Source: an uncultured Erysipelotrichaceae bacterium (GTDB taxonomy: Bacteria > Bacillota_I > Bacilli_A > Erysipelotrichales > Erysipelotrichaceae). From it: DNA of 60,019 nucleotides. Of this stretch, positions 43,628 through 52,391 are shown in pieces. The translations under genes were made by a program, and so were the position numbers. The notes under the pieces were generated by a model. It worked only from the letters and a program-made list of their open reading frames with translations. It did no database searches and was not told the origin of the DNA. The stretch spans positions 1 through 60,019 of the forward strand of contig CACXCB010000360.1 of the NCBI GenBank assembly GCA_902766005.1, read 5' to 3'. The number at the start of each line of letters is the position of its first letter. Position 1 is the first letter of the stretch.

Positions 43628-44260
43628 ATGGAGATTGAGATAAAAGCCTTGACACCGGATATGGAAGAAGCGTATTTTGATTTTTTTGATCATCGTGCTT
43701 TTTCTGATGGCTCACCATATTATCCATGTTACTGCAATGCCTTCAACATGAGTGCGATGGAAATTGAAAATATGCGTAAACAATCCCTTTCCTATGGTGC
43801 AGGAACAGAAGGGTGGAAAAGAGCTCTTCGTGAAACTGCTTCCCGGATGATCAAAGAAGGTAAGATTAAAGGATACCTCGCTTTTGATAAAGACATTGCG
43901 GTCGGATGGTGTAATGCCAATGACAGAATGCATTATTACAGGGTTGGTGAGTTTGATCTGGATTGTGTTTTGGAAGATCGTATGCCTGCCGATTGTGAAC
44001 GAAATGGTCTGATCAAATCAGTTGTGTGTTTTGAGATCAGTCCCGAATATCGTGGAAAAGGCATTGCGACACAACTGCTGAAAAGGGTTTGTGCTGATGC
44101 ACAAAAGCAGGGATACAGTTTTGTGGAAAGTTATCCCACAGATCAAACCGAAACAGTATTGGCATTTACAGGCCCTGTTCATCTCTATGAGAAAATGGGT
44201 TTTGTTGAGGTTTCACACGTTGGTTCCACAAAGATTATGCGGAAAACATTATCCGAATAG
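43628..44260 (+). CDS. GNAT-family N-acetyltransferase
   Basis: 210 residues from ATG 43628 (AGGAGC 4 bases upstream). The acetyl-CoA loop is ISPEYRGKGIATQLLKR near 138-154, followed by VESYPTD near 168 and HLYEKMGFVEV near 185. A Cys-rich aromatic start (YYPCYCNAFNMS near 33-44) is typical of a Firmicutes group of larger GNATs. Acetyl acceptor unknown. It opens a short run of four closely spaced genes (GNAT, GyrI-like, methyltransferase, ASCH) that may be one transcript, a mixed detoxification-style cassette. Confidence 0.85.
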   Translation: MEIEIKALTPDMEEAYFDFFDHRAFSDGSPYYPCYCNAFNMSAMEIENMRKQSLSYGAGTEGWKRALRETASRMIKEGKIKGYLAFDKDIAVGWCNANDRMHYYRVGEFDLDCVLEDRMPADCERNGLIKSVVCFEISPEYRGKGIATQLLKRVCADAQKQGYSFVESYPTDQTETVLAFTGPVHLYEKMGFVEVSHVGSTKIMRKTLSE

Positions 44261-44282
44261 ATAGTGATTTAGGAGGTACATC

Positions 44283-44744
44283 ATGAAGATTGAAAAAGTC
44301 ATTAAAGATTCATTTAAAGTGATCGGAAAAGAAGGTTCAGCCTCTGACGGAGATCAGTTCATACAGAAATTGTGGGAAGAGGCAAATTCACATTTTGCGG
44401 AAATTGCCCACTTTGCGAAAAGAGATGAGAAAGGGAATCCGGTTGGTATATGGGGTGCAATGTCTGATTTCACACATTCTTTCAAACCATGGGAGAATTT
44501 CAAAAACGGTCTTTATCTGGCAGGTGCGGAATGTACGGATGATGCACATGCTCCTGATGGATGGGTGAAATGGGTTATTCCTGCTTATGAATACCTGTGT
44601 GTGGAAAACGAAGGAAAGGGTTCTTTTTCCGGGATGCTGCAATATATGGAAGAAAGAAATATTCCCCTTGTCGGTGCTGTGCATGATTTTACATGTCCCG
44701 AAACAGGAAAAAACTATATATTCTTTCCCGTTCGTAAACGATAG
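44283..44744 (+). CDS. GyrI-like/AraC effector-binding domain protein
   Basis: 153 residues, no DNA-binding domain. The family is recognised from FKVIGKEGSASDGDQFIQKLWEEANSHF near 11-38, IWGAMSDFTHSF near 55, YLAGAECTDDAHAPDGWVKWVIPAYEYLCV near 73-102 and the ending FFPVRKR. GyrI-like domains bind small hydrophobic or drug-like molecules, and free-standing copies may sequester or hydrolyse them. AGGAGG lies 7 bases before ATG. Placed between a GNAT and a methyltransferase. Confidence 0.82.
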   Translation: MKIEKVIKDSFKVIGKEGSASDGDQFIQKLWEEANSHFAEIAHFAKRDEKGNPVGIWGAMSDFTHSFKPWENFKNGLYLAGAECTDDAHAPDGWVKWVIPAYEYLCVENEGKGSFSGMLQYMEERNIPLVGAVHDFTCPETGKNYIFFPVRKR

Positions 44745-44767
44745 ACTTATTTGATGATGAGGAGTGA

Positions 44768-45559
44768 ATGATGAATATTACTGATAAACGCATAGACAAC
44801 GGTAAAGCTTTTGACTGGGGCAAAGTATCCGATGCATATGCCAAATACAGGGATATCTATCCGGATATATTCTATAGAAAAGTTGCGGAAAGAGGACTTT
44901 GTATAAACGGACAGAACGTATTGGATCTTGGAACAGGTACGGGTGTTCTTCCCCGTAACATGTATAAATACGGTGCAAAGTGGACCGGTATCGATATCTC
45001 ACCTGAGCAGATTGAACAGGCGAAAAGGCTTGCCAAAGAAAATGATATGGATATTGCTTTTGAAACTGTCTCAGCAGAAGAGATGCATTTTCCTGATGAG
45101 ACTTTTGATGTGTTAACCGCTTGTCAGTGTTTCTGGTATTTTGATCACAAAAAGGTTGCCCCTGAATTTCATCGCATTCTGAAAAAAGACGGCAAACTTG
45201 TAATCCTGTATATGTCATGGCTTCCTTATGAAGATCCGATTGCCGGAAAGAGTGAAGAACTTGTTAAAAAGTACAGTCCCAATTGGTCAGGTGCAGGAGA
45301 AACAAGGCATCCGATCCATGTAAACGATGTCATGTTTGATTATTTTGAGATGGCAGAACATGAAGAATACGATGTTATGATTCCTTTCACAAAAGAATCC
45401 TGGCATGGCAGGATGTTTGCCTGCAGAGGGGTAGGTGCATCACTTTCACCCGATGAACTGGCGAAGTGGGACGCAGAGCACAGGGCACTGCTTTCTGCAT
45501 ATCCTGATGAATTTGAAATATTACATTATGCGGCAATAACTGTTTTGAAAAGAAAGTAA
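44768..45559 (+). CDS. Class I SAM-dependent methyltransferase
   Basis: 263 residues; ATG 44768 or the adjacent ATG 44771 both fit GAGGAG upstream. SAM motif I is VLDLGTGTGVLPRNMYKYG near 51-69, then GIDISPEQIEQAK near 75, SAEEMHFPDETFDVLTACQCFWYF near 103-126 and the post-motif ILKKDGKLVILYMSWLP near 138. Same Rossmann fold as the paralogous pair at 19.4 and 40.6 kb but not closely related to it. Acceptor unknown; the FWYF segment resembles ubiquinone-type and small-molecule methyltransferases. Third gene of the GNAT-led run. Confidence 0.87.
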   Translation: MMNITDKRIDNGKAFDWGKVSDAYAKYRDIYPDIFYRKVAERGLCINGQNVLDLGTGTGVLPRNMYKYGAKWTGIDISPEQIEQAKRLAKENDMDIAFETVSAEEMHFPDETFDVLTACQCFWYFDHKKVAPEFHRILKKDGKLVILYMSWLPYEDPIAGKSEELVKKYSPNWSGAGETRHPIHVNDVMFDYFEMAEHEEYDVMIPFTKESWHGRMFACRGVGASLSPDELAKWDAEHRALLSAYPDEFEILHYAAITVLKRK

Positions 45560-45573
45560 CTGAAGAACGAATT

Positions 45574-45999
45574 ATGACAGCAGAAGAATTATGGAATCTA
45601 AGTGGTCTGGAAGGTACTTATGAGGCATGGGCTTTCAGTGAAGCCTCTGACAAACTGGCTGATTTAGTCATACAGGGTATAAAAACAGCAACCTGCTCAT
45701 CATATGATCTGTATATCACAAACAATGAAAGAATTCCCGAAGAAGGTGATTACAGTGTCATTCTTGATGCAAAAGGGGAAGCAGTCTGTATTATCAAAAC
45801 AACGAAAGTAAATGTGATTCCGTTTTGTCAGGTAACAGCAGATCATGCATATAAAGAAGGGGAAGGAGACAGATCTTTGGCATATTGGAGAAAGGTTCAT
45901 GAAAACTTCCTGAAGAATGAGCTTTCAACCATACATCAGACATTTACCGAAATGACAAAAGCGGTTTGTGAAGAATTTGAAGTTGTGTTCAGGGCTTAA
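45574..45999 (+). CDS. ASCH-domain protein
   Basis: 141 residues. EAWAFSEASDKLADLVIQGIKTATCSSYDLY near 17-47 holds the G-x-K-x-x-T substrate-pocket motif (GIKTAT), then EGDYSVILDAKGEAVCIIKTTKVNVIPFCQV near 56-86 and EGEGDRSLAYWRKVHENFL near 95-113. This is the YqfB/ASCH fold related to PUA domains, members of which bind RNA or hydrolyse N4-acetylcytidine. It follows the methyltransferase by 14 bases with only a weak ribosome site, and ends the run before a terminator. Confidence 0.88.
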   Translation: MTAEELWNLSGLEGTYEAWAFSEASDKLADLVIQGIKTATCSSYDLYITNNERIPEEGDYSVILDAKGEAVCIIKTTKVNVIPFCQVTADHAYKEGEGDRSLAYWRKVHENFLKNELSTIHQTFTEMTKAVCEEFEVVFRA

Positions 46000-46034
46000 T
46001 TCAAATGAAAACGGATTGAAGTCAAGGAAAAAGC

Positions 46035-46066
46035 GGAAATGAAACATTTGTTCATTTCCTTTTTTG
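46035..46066 (+). terminator. Terminator of the GNAT-GyrI-methyltransferase-ASCH run
   Basis: GGAAATGAA (46035-46043) pairs with TTCATTTCC (46051-46059) and is followed by T residues. Confidence 0.75.
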
Positions 46067-46114
46067 TTGAGTTTTACGGGTAATGGGAAGATAATATGAT
46101 GCGAGGTTTTGAGG

Positions 46115-48118
46115 ATGGCAAAGATACGTGAGAAATATCCGTTGTTGATATTAATGATGGTGATGACCGTATTGTTTCTGTATGATGAAATCTTCCTGCA
46201 GGTATTTACCGGCAACACCCATACACCATACTGGTTTTTTCATGTTTTGCTGTTTTCTTTGATTTATGGAGGCTGTACGGTTTTATTCTGCAGTCTGTTT
46301 CCGAAAAGGTACAGGAGCTGTATTCAGATGCTTATCCATATTGCAGTAACGGTCCTGTTTCTTGTCAGCTACTTTGTCTTTAAGCAGTTCAAGGTATTCT
46401 ATGACATGTCGACCATGTTTTCCGGAGCTTCGGATGCCCTGGGACAGTTTCAGAAAGATATCTTTCTGATGATCATCAGTGATGAAGGGTTCTCCTTCAT
46501 TCTGGTGATGCTTGCACCTTTGTTGATCTGTTTTAAGATGAGACATATTTTTGACAGATTGTATCAGGTCACATGGTCATCCCGTTTTGCGGCAATATTC
46601 GTTACAGCGGTCTCTGTGATTGTGACTTCGTTATGGCTGCATAACAGCTCTTCGTTATCTGTCTATGCCCAAGAATACAGCTATCCATCCGCTATCAGGG
46701 ATTTCGGCCTTTTAACTGCGATGCGCTTGGAAGCCGGAAGAAATGCAAACAAGGAAGAGCCTGTATTTGAAACACCGGAACCGGCTGAAGAAGAGACAGT
46801 GGTTGAAGAAGTCATTGAACCGACGCCTGAACCGGAGATTGTCTTTGAGGCAAATGCCATGGATATCGATTTTGAAACACTTGCAGAAAATGCAGGGGAA
46901 ACAGACAGGAAACTGGATGAATATTGCTCTGCACTGGAACCTTCCATGCAGAATGACTATACAGGCATGTTTGAAGGCATGAACCTGATCATGATTACTG
47001 CTGAAGCTTTCTCTAAGGAAGTCATTGATCCTGAATTGACACCGACTCTGTACCGATTGGCAAACAAGGGCATTCAGTTCAAAGATTATTATCAGCCTGC
47101 AAGTGCGGGTACGACAGGCGGGGAATATGAGATCATCTTCGGTGCCATTCCGACAAGCGGGGGAAGCTCGTTTAAAAAGATGGCTGACAGAAATAACTAT
47201 ATGACAATGGGAGCACAGTTAGACCGCCTTGGTTATAATGGATGGGCTTTCCATAATAATGCATACACTTTCTATTCCCGTGACAAAACCCACAACAACA
47301 TCGGCTATTCCAACGGCTTCATGGGATATGGAAACGGCATGGAGGAATATGTGGAAGATGTCTGGCCGCAAAGCGATAAAGAGATGATTGAAGGCACATT
47401 GCCCCTGTATATTGATCAGGAGCCGTTCAATGTTTACTACATGACAGTCAGCGGTCACAGCAACTATACCCCCGGTGCCAGTGCCATGGCGGAAAAGAAC
47501 AGGGAAAGAGTAGAGGACCTGCCGTATTCCGAAGATGTCAAAAACTATATTGCCGCAAATCTGGAACTGGAAGACGCCTTAACGGTATTGGTTGAAGCAT
47601 TGGAAAAAAAGGGGATTGCGGATCATACCGTGATCGTCTTATCGGCTGATCATTTCCCCTATGGTCTTGATGGCGGATCAGGTATGGAAAAGATTAACGA
47701 ATTATATGGTTTTGAAGTGAGCAGCACATTGGAAAGGGATCATAATGCTTTGATCATCTGGTCGGGTATTCTGGAAAAGGAAGAACCCATTGTCGTGGAG
47801 GATCCTGTGTTTTCACTCGATATCTTACCGACACTGTCCAATCTTTTCCATACGGAATTTGACTCCCGATTATTTGCGGGAAGGGATGTATTCGCAGATA
47901 CCATACCGCTTGTATACAATGTCAATTATGAGTGGAAGACAAACCTGGGAACATATACAAATGGCGTATTTACCCCAAAAGATGAAGAGACAGACATACC
48001 GGAGGGCTATGTGGATCAGATAAAAACCATTGTTCGCAATAAGATGACATTCTGTGAATTGTTCAATAACACGGATTATTTTGCGCATATCTTCGGCGAA
48101 AAAGATGGATCTTCTTGA
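46115..48118 (+). CDS. LTA synthase-family sulfatase-fold protein
   Basis: 667 residues from ATG 46115 (GCGAGG 8 bases upstream; a TTG at 46109 is less likely). Four to five membrane segments in the first 190 residues, then a Glu/Pro-rich linker (about 215-250), then an extracellular sulfatase-fold domain. Catalytic features: LIMITAEAFSKE near 292 (metal Glu), PASAGTTGGEYEIIFGAIP near 331-349 with the Thr nucleophile, and VLSADHFPYG near 510 (metal Asp-His). LtaS-type enzymes take glycerol-phosphate from phosphatidylglycerol to build teichoic acid. Here the long acidic linker replaces the short hinge of LtaS. Could also be a phosphoglycerol transferase for another glycan. Confidence 0.87.
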   Translation: MAKIREKYPLLILMMVMTVLFLYDEIFLQVFTGNTHTPYWFFHVLLFSLIYGGCTVLFCSLFPKRYRSCIQMLIHIAVTVLFLVSYFVFKQFKVFYDMSTMFSGASDALGQFQKDIFLMIISDEGFSFILVMLAPLLICFKMRHIFDRLYQVTWSSRFAAIFVTAVSVIVTSLWLHNSSSLSVYAQEYSYPSAIRDFGLLTAMRLEAGRNANKEEPVFETPEPAEEETVVEEVIEPTPEPEIVFEANAMDIDFETLAENAGETDRKLDEYCSALEPSMQNDYTGMFEGMNLIMITAEAFSKEVIDPELTPTLYRLANKGIQFKDYYQPASAGTTGGEYEIIFGAIPTSGGSSFKKMADRNNYMTMGAQLDRLGYNGWAFHNNAYTFYSRDKTHNNIGYSNGFMGYGNGMEEYVEDVWPQSDKEMIEGTLPLYIDQEPFNVYYMTVSGHSNYTPGASAMAEKNRERVEDLPYSEDVKNYIAANLELEDALTVLVEALEKKGIADHTVIVLSADHFPYGLDGGSGMEKINELYGFEVSSTLERDHNALIIWSGILEKEEPIVVEDPVFSLDILPTLSNLFHTEFDSRLFAGRDVFADTIPLVYNVNYEWKTNLGTYTNGVFTPKDEETDIPEGYVDQIKTIVRNKMTFCELFNNTDYFAHIFGEKDGSS

Positions 48119-48179
48119 GAAAGCGGATCCGTTCTTTTTTTTGTGCATAATGGTATAATGCTGATGGAAAAGAGGGCTT

Positions 48180-49856
48180 ATGAAGACAACGTTACAATAT
48201 GATCATTATTTTGACTATGCAGAAATGAAAGAAGGGCTGCTGTTATTGCAGAAACAGCATCCTTCCCTGATGCATTTACAGGAAGAAGCTTTGACTCATG
48301 AAGGAAGAAGCATCTTTTCTGTTACGATAAGTTCAGGAAAAGATCCTGCTCTGAAACCTGCCTTCTATATGGATGCCTGCACACATGCAGGGGAAGTAGC
48401 CGGTTCCATGGCGTGCATGTACTTCATGGATGCCTTGCTGACGAACAGTGATGAAGAAGAAATACAGAAACTTCTCGAAAACAATACTGTTTATATCATC
48501 CCGAGAATCTCTCCGGATGGAACAGAAGAATACCTGAAAACTTCTTCCTGGGTCAGATCCATCAATCATCCTTATCCAAAAGATCAGAGTGATAACCATG
48601 GTTTGTTTACGAAAGATCTCGATCAGGATAACCGTATAGGCATGATGCGCATACCTTCTGCATCCGGTGCCTGGAAAAAAAGAGAAGATCATCCTTTTCT
48701 CATGAGGAGAAGAAGACCGGATGATACGGAAGGAGAATTCTTTAACATCTACCAGGAAGGCATGATGGATGCATATGATGGTGCGCATATTTCCGTTGCC
48801 CGAACGCTTTACGGAATGGATTTTAACCGCAATTTTCCGATATCCTGGATGCCGGATGCAAAACAGCCCGGTGCAGGGAAGTATCCGTTATGTGAGGCAG
48901 AGACAAAAGTCATGGCGGATTTCATCATAAACCACAGGAACATTTGTGCTGTTTTAACCATGCATACAAGCGGTGGGGCTTTGCTGCATCCTCCCGGAAC
49001 GCATTCCGAGAACAGTGCAGACGAAGAGGATATGCGCATGTATAAGGAAATCGGATCACTTGCCGATGATGTATTAAAATATCCGACATGCAATCTTTTT
49101 GACAGCTATTGTGTTGATCCGGCACATTTTGATGCCGGCGCATTTGATGACTGGTGCTATCTGCAAAACGGCATACCTGCATTTACGATGGAAATCTGGA
49201 ACATACATGAAAAAGCAGGATGCAAGCCGCAATGGCCTGTAGATCGCGACAAGACGGAAAAACAGGAAGCAGAAGAAATTGAAAAGATCTATGCATGGCT
49301 GCAGAAGAATGCTTCGGAAACCATTACGCCGTGGCATCCTTACGATCACCCGCAATTCGGAATGGTGGAACTTGGTGGCATGGATTATAAATTCTCCGTG
49401 CAGAATCCGCCGAAACAATTCCTGCAGGAAGAGCTTGAAAAGATATTTGATTTCAGTTTCCGCTATGCAAAAACACTGCCGCATCTTGTCATGGAGAAGC
49501 CGTATATCACAAAAGCGGCAGAAGGGATATACCGCATTGAAATAAATCTTTGCAATACAGGATATATGCCGACATGGCTGAGCAATGAAGCAAAGGCATT
49601 ACAAGAAGATCGCAAAATACAAATTTCTGCAGAAGGATGCAGAATCATAGAAGGCACGAAAGAAGTTGACGGGCTTGCGGGATACTTCAATATCAATACT
49701 TTCTACGGCTATGGCGGTAATATCATGACCGTAAACCATGCACCGTTTGTCAAGAAGCTTTCCTTTCTTGTGGAAGCAAACCCGGGTGATCATCTGACTG
49801 TTACGATTTCCCATGAAAGGGCAGGAACGGTCACCAGTGAAGTTATAATTGACTAA
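48180..49856 (+). CDS. M14-family zinc carboxypeptidase-like protein
   Basis: 558 residues, no signal peptide. Zinc ligands are in ACTHAGEVAGS near 66 (HxxE) and the third ligand His in LTMHTSGGALLHPPG near 260. NRNFPISW near 218 supplies the substrate-binding Asn-Arg, ISPDGTEEYL near 110 the usual strand, and the catalytic Glu is probably in AFTMEIWNIHEKAG near 330. The C-terminal 150 residues form a beta-rich extra domain (VSYRYAKTLP, then GIYRIEINLCNTGYMPTWLS). M14 enzymes remove C-terminal residues from peptides. AGAGGGC precedes the ATG, with TATAAT at 48154-48159. The next element is the manganese riboswitch. Confidence 0.88.
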   Translation: MKTTLQYDHYFDYAEMKEGLLLLQKQHPSLMHLQEEALTHEGRSIFSVTISSGKDPALKPAFYMDACTHAGEVAGSMACMYFMDALLTNSDEEEIQKLLENNTVYIIPRISPDGTEEYLKTSSWVRSINHPYPKDQSDNHGLFTKDLDQDNRIGMMRIPSASGAWKKREDHPFLMRRRRPDDTEGEFFNIYQEGMMDAYDGAHISVARTLYGMDFNRNFPISWMPDAKQPGAGKYPLCEAETKVMADFIINHRNICAVLTMHTSGGALLHPPGTHSENSADEEDMRMYKEIGSLADDVLKYPTCNLFDSYCVDPAHFDAGAFDDWCYLQNGIPAFTMEIWNIHEKAGCKPQWPVDRDKTEKQEAEEIEKIYAWLQKNASETITPWHPYDHPQFGMVELGGMDYKFSVQNPPKQFLQEELEKIFDFSFRYAKTLPHLVMEKPYITKAAEGIYRIEINLCNTGYMPTWLSNEAKALQEDRKIQISAEGCRIIEGTKEVDGLAGYFNINTFYGYGGNIMTVNHAPFVKKLSFLVEANPGDHLTVTISHERAGTVTSEVIID

Positions 49857-49887
49857 CCGATGGTTCTTGGCCCAAAATAGGGATGCC

Positions 49888-49968
49888 CATGAGGGAGTAG
49901 CGTGCACCTTGTGTAACAAGTCAACATACTGGCGAAAGCCTGGCTTGTTTTAAAATGCGAGACTCATG
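49888..49968 (+). promoter_or_regulatory. yybP-ykoY manganese riboswitch
   Basis: The P1 stem pairs CATGAG (49888-49893) with CTCATG (49963-49968). The conserved elements follow the yybP-ykoY consensus: GGGAGTAGC just inside the 5' strand of P1 and TGCGAGACT just before its 3' strand. Two internal hairpins lie between: an ACCTTGTGTAACAAG-containing arm and CTGGCGAAAGCCTGG. The class binds Mn2+ between two docked loops. The gene it controls is mntP, the manganese exporter, so the assignment and context agree. Expression platform at 50004-50034. Confidence 0.9.
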
Positions 49969-50003
49969 TATGGTTTTTGACTATGCATGGGAAGGAAAGA
50001 GTG

Positions 50004-50028
50004 ACCAGGCATAGCGCCTGGTTTTTTT
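50004..50028 (+). terminator. Riboswitch expression-platform terminator
   Basis: ACCAGGC (50004-50010) and GCCTGGT (50016-50022) form a 7-bp stem with seven T residues (50022-50028), directly followed by the mntP ribosome site GGGAGG (50029-50034). Without manganese it should end transcription; the CTGG/CCTGG segments of the aptamer offer an alternative partner. Confidence 0.8.
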
Positions 50029-50042
50029 GGGAGGATTTCAAT

Positions 50043-50615
50043 ATGTGGAACATTGGTTTTGTGATCAATGCGGTTGCCCTTGGCATCGGTTTAGCGATGG
50101 ATGCTTTTTCTGTTTCCATGGCAAACGGATTACATGAGCCGGATATGAAAAAGGCAAAGGTTTTCTTCATAGCCTTTACCTTTGGTTTCTTTCAGTTTCT
50201 GATGCCGATGATCGGATGGACTTGCGTGCATACAATTACGGAGCATTTCCGTACCTTTCAGAAGTTTGTCCCGTGGATTGCTTTGTTGTTGCTGGGATAT
50301 ATCGGCGGCAAGATGATTCTGGAAGGACTTCATGAAGATGGCGAGGCAGACAGCCTTGGCTCAGGCACATTGCTGGTTCAGGGCATTGCCACATCGATTG
50401 ATGCCTTGTCCGTAGGATTTACCATCAGTGAGTATTCCTTCCTGCAGGCTTTCTCTGCTTCTTTGATCATCATGATTGTCACCTTTATCATCTGTATTGC
50501 AGGCGTAGGCATTGGAAAGAAGTTCGGCATGAAGCTTGCCGGCAAGTCTTCCATCTTCGGCGGTATCATCCTGATCTGTATCGGTTTGGAAATTCTGATC
50601 AAAAGCTTTCTTTAG
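50043..50615 (+). CDS. mntP: Manganese efflux pump MntP
   Basis: 190 residues from ATG 50043 (GGGAGG 8 bases upstream); the frame open back to 49977 runs through the riboswitch terminator. Six membrane segments in two inverted halves. The paired acidic motifs are LAMDAFSVSMANGL near 17-30 and ATSIDALSVGFTISEY near 121-136, both with the conserved Asp of MntP. It exports Mn2+ from the cytoplasm. Expression is under the yybP-ykoY riboswitch just upstream, so it should rise when manganese is high. Its 3' end overlaps the convergent sirtuin gene by 4 bases. Confidence 0.95.
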   Translation: MWNIGFVINAVALGIGLAMDAFSVSMANGLHEPDMKKAKVFFIAFTFGFFQFLMPMIGWTCVHTITEHFRTFQKFVPWIALLLLGYIGGKMILEGLHEDGEADSLGSGTLLVQGIATSIDALSVGFTISEYSFLQAFSASLIIMIVTFIICIAGVGIGKKFGMKLAGKSSIFGGIILICIGLEILIKSFL

Positions 50616-51337
50616 ATTTTGATCTTCGGCAATACGTTAGCGAAAGTATCCTGAATCAACAGATCCGCATTTGCATCATACGGGGTAACGGACTTGTTGA
50701 TGAGAACTAAGTTCTTGCCATAGAAATAGCGGATTAATCCGGCAGCAGGATATACCACAAGGGAAGTACCTAAGACAATCAGTGTATCAGCACTCTGCAG
50801 GGCTGCAACTGCGCCATTCAATACGGCACTGCTCAAGCCTTCTTCATACAATACGACATCCGGTTTGACAACACCGCCGCAGGCATCGCATACAGGGATG
50901 CCTTTGCTTTCTTTAATGAATTTGGCATCAAAGAATTTGCCGCATCTCTGACAATAGTTTCTCAAAACGGAACCATGCAGTTCATAGACTTTTTTGCTGC
51001 CGGCTTTCTGATGAAGGCCGTCAATGTTCTGCGTGATAACACCTAACGATTTTCCCTGTTCTTCCAGTTTCGCCATAAACTGATGCGTGTAGTTCGGTTC
51101 GGCATCCAGGAAGAGCATTTTTTCTTTGTAGAATTCATAGAACTCTTCCGTGTTGGAAAGGAAGAAGGAATGGCTGATGATGGTTTCAGGCGGATACTTG
51201 TACTTCTGGTTATAGAGTCCGTCCTGACTGCGGAAGTCGGGGATGCCACTGTCGGTGGAAACGCCGGCTCCGGTAAAGAATACGATGTGTTTTGATTCGT
51301 CAATGATCTTTTGCAAAGCTTGAATTTTGTCTTCCAT
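50612..51337 (-). CDS. cobB: SIR2-family NAD-dependent protein deacylase
   Basis: 241 residues. FFTGAGVSTDSGIPDFRSQDGLY near 19-41 is the NAD-binding GAG and DFR motif, VITQNIDGLHQKAG near 98-111 carries Gln-Asn-Ile-Asp, the active His is in YELHGSVLR near 117, and the structural zinc is bound by CQRCGKFFD near 127 and CDACGG near 148. Length and motifs fit a class U/bacterial CobB-NpdA. It removes acyl groups from lysines, using NAD+. GAGGAG before the ATG; the gene starts 7 bases after the WYL-type regulator gene ends, so they are probably one transcript. Confidence 0.93.
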   Translation of the reverse strand: MEDKIQALQKIIDESKHIVFFTGAGVSTDSGIPDFRSQDGLYNQKYKYPPETIISHSFFLSNTEEFYEFYKEKMLFLDAEPNYTHQFMAKLEEQGKSLGVITQNIDGLHQKAGSKKVYELHGSVLRNYCQRCGKFFDAKFIKESKGIPVCDACGGVVKPDVVLYEEGLSSAVLNGAVAALQSADTLIVLGTSLVVYPAAGLIRYFYGKNLVLINKSVTPYDANADLLIQDTFANVLPKIKI

Positions 51338-51344
51338 GATCTCC

Positions 51345-52304
51345 TCATTTCTGATATGTATGATTAATGCATTTAGCGATATCCAGCAGGTTATCTATGA
51401 GATCCTGCGGATGAATGATCTTAATTTTATCATAGAACTGAATGATCCAGCTGACAAGAGTCGGTGTCAAAGAAGTCTGGATACTTGCGGTAAAACTTTT
51501 ATCGCTGACCTTGGAAATCAGGATATCCTTGCCGAACTGCTCAAATACGTAGTTGGAAAGGGAGTTGTCAAATTCCGCAGTAATGGTTTGCGGATCGCCA
51601 TGGTACATATCAAAGGAAGAGCGGACATAATCATCCAGGTTGAAAAAAACAGGGTCTTCCTGTTCGGCAAGAACGGAGACATCCTCCATCTTATCAATGC
51701 GGAAATTCAGAAACTTTTCATGTTGTTTTGCATACATGATGCAATAGAATCTTCCGCGATTGCTTAAGATTGCGTAGGGGACAAGTATATATTTTTCCCT
51801 CTGTCTGCGATAGCTTTTCTTTTTGGTGATTGTGATGTCATAGTACAGAAAAGATACATAGTTTCGTTTGGCAATCGCTTTTAACAGACAATCCATTGTC
51901 GGCAATACCTGTGTGTTGTCTGTTTTGACTGCAGAATGTGCCGGAGCCGGCAGTATTCTGTTGCTGTTGTCGGATATCAGACTGCCGAGCTTATCCGTAA
52001 GGATCTTTGTTTCTGTTTCCGAGAGTGCACCGGAGCGTTCCGCAAGATTGCGAAGAAAATAGATTTCGGCTGGGGAAAAACGGTTTTCAAGCCAATAACC
52101 CCGGTTGTTTGTGAAATGGATCATATAGCCATGCTGATTCAATATGCCGATCGCTTTGTATACAGTCCGGCGGTCAAAAGTTGCACCGTTGTCGGAAAGA
52201 TATTTCAATATTTCAGACATTGTGACCGGATTTTCTGCATCGCTGTTTTTCCCGAGATAATCCAAAAGAAGAAACGGGAGTTCAATGATTTCAATTTTTT
52301 GCAT
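51345..52304 (-). CDS. WYL-domain (YafY-type) transcription regulator
   Basis: 319 residues. An N-terminal winged helix (VTMSEILKYLSDNGATFDRRTVYKAIGIL near 26-54) is followed by a WYL-type ligand-sensing domain (YILVPYAILSNRGRFYCIMYAKQHEKFLNFRIDKMEDV near 178-214, RID being characteristic). A C-terminal domain follows (SFDMYHGDPQTITAEF, then SLTPTLVSWIIQFYDKI). Such proteins sense nucleotides or nucleic acid and control stress or defence genes. Its promoter (52325-52353) overlaps a TGTACA dyad suited to self-regulation. Ribosome site is weak. It heads a two-gene unit with the sirtuin, which suggests control by NAD or damage signals. Confidence 0.85.
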   Translation of the reverse strand: MQKIEIIELPFLLLDYLGKNSDAENPVTMSEILKYLSDNGATFDRRTVYKAIGILNQHGYMIHFTNNRGYWLENRFSPAEIYFLRNLAERSGALSETETKILTDKLGSLISDNSNRILPAPAHSAVKTDNTQVLPTMDCLLKAIAKRNYVSFLYYDITITKKKSYRRQREKYILVPYAILSNRGRFYCIMYAKQHEKFLNFRIDKMEDVSVLAEQEDPVFFNLDDYVRSSFDMYHGDPQTITAEFDNSLSNYVFEQFGKDILISKVSDKSFTASIQTSLTPTLVSWIIQFYDKIKIIHPQDLIDNLLDIAKCINHTYQK

Positions 52305-52324
52305 ATTTTTCTCACTTTTTTTTC

Positions 52325-52353
52325 ATTGTACATGATAGTGTACAGTGAATCAA
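52325..52353 (-). promoter_or_regulatory. Promoter of the regulator-sirtuin unit with TGTACA dyad
   Basis: On the minus strand TTGATT (52353-52348) and TACAAT (52330-52325) have a 17-base spacer. Two TGTACA hexamers (52327-52332 and 52339-52344), each itself palindromic, flank the spacer end to end. This is the layout of an operator within the promoter. Confidence 0.65.
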
Positions 52354-52391
52354 ATTTTTTGTTCTAAAATAATGGCGTGAGGTGAAAGAAT

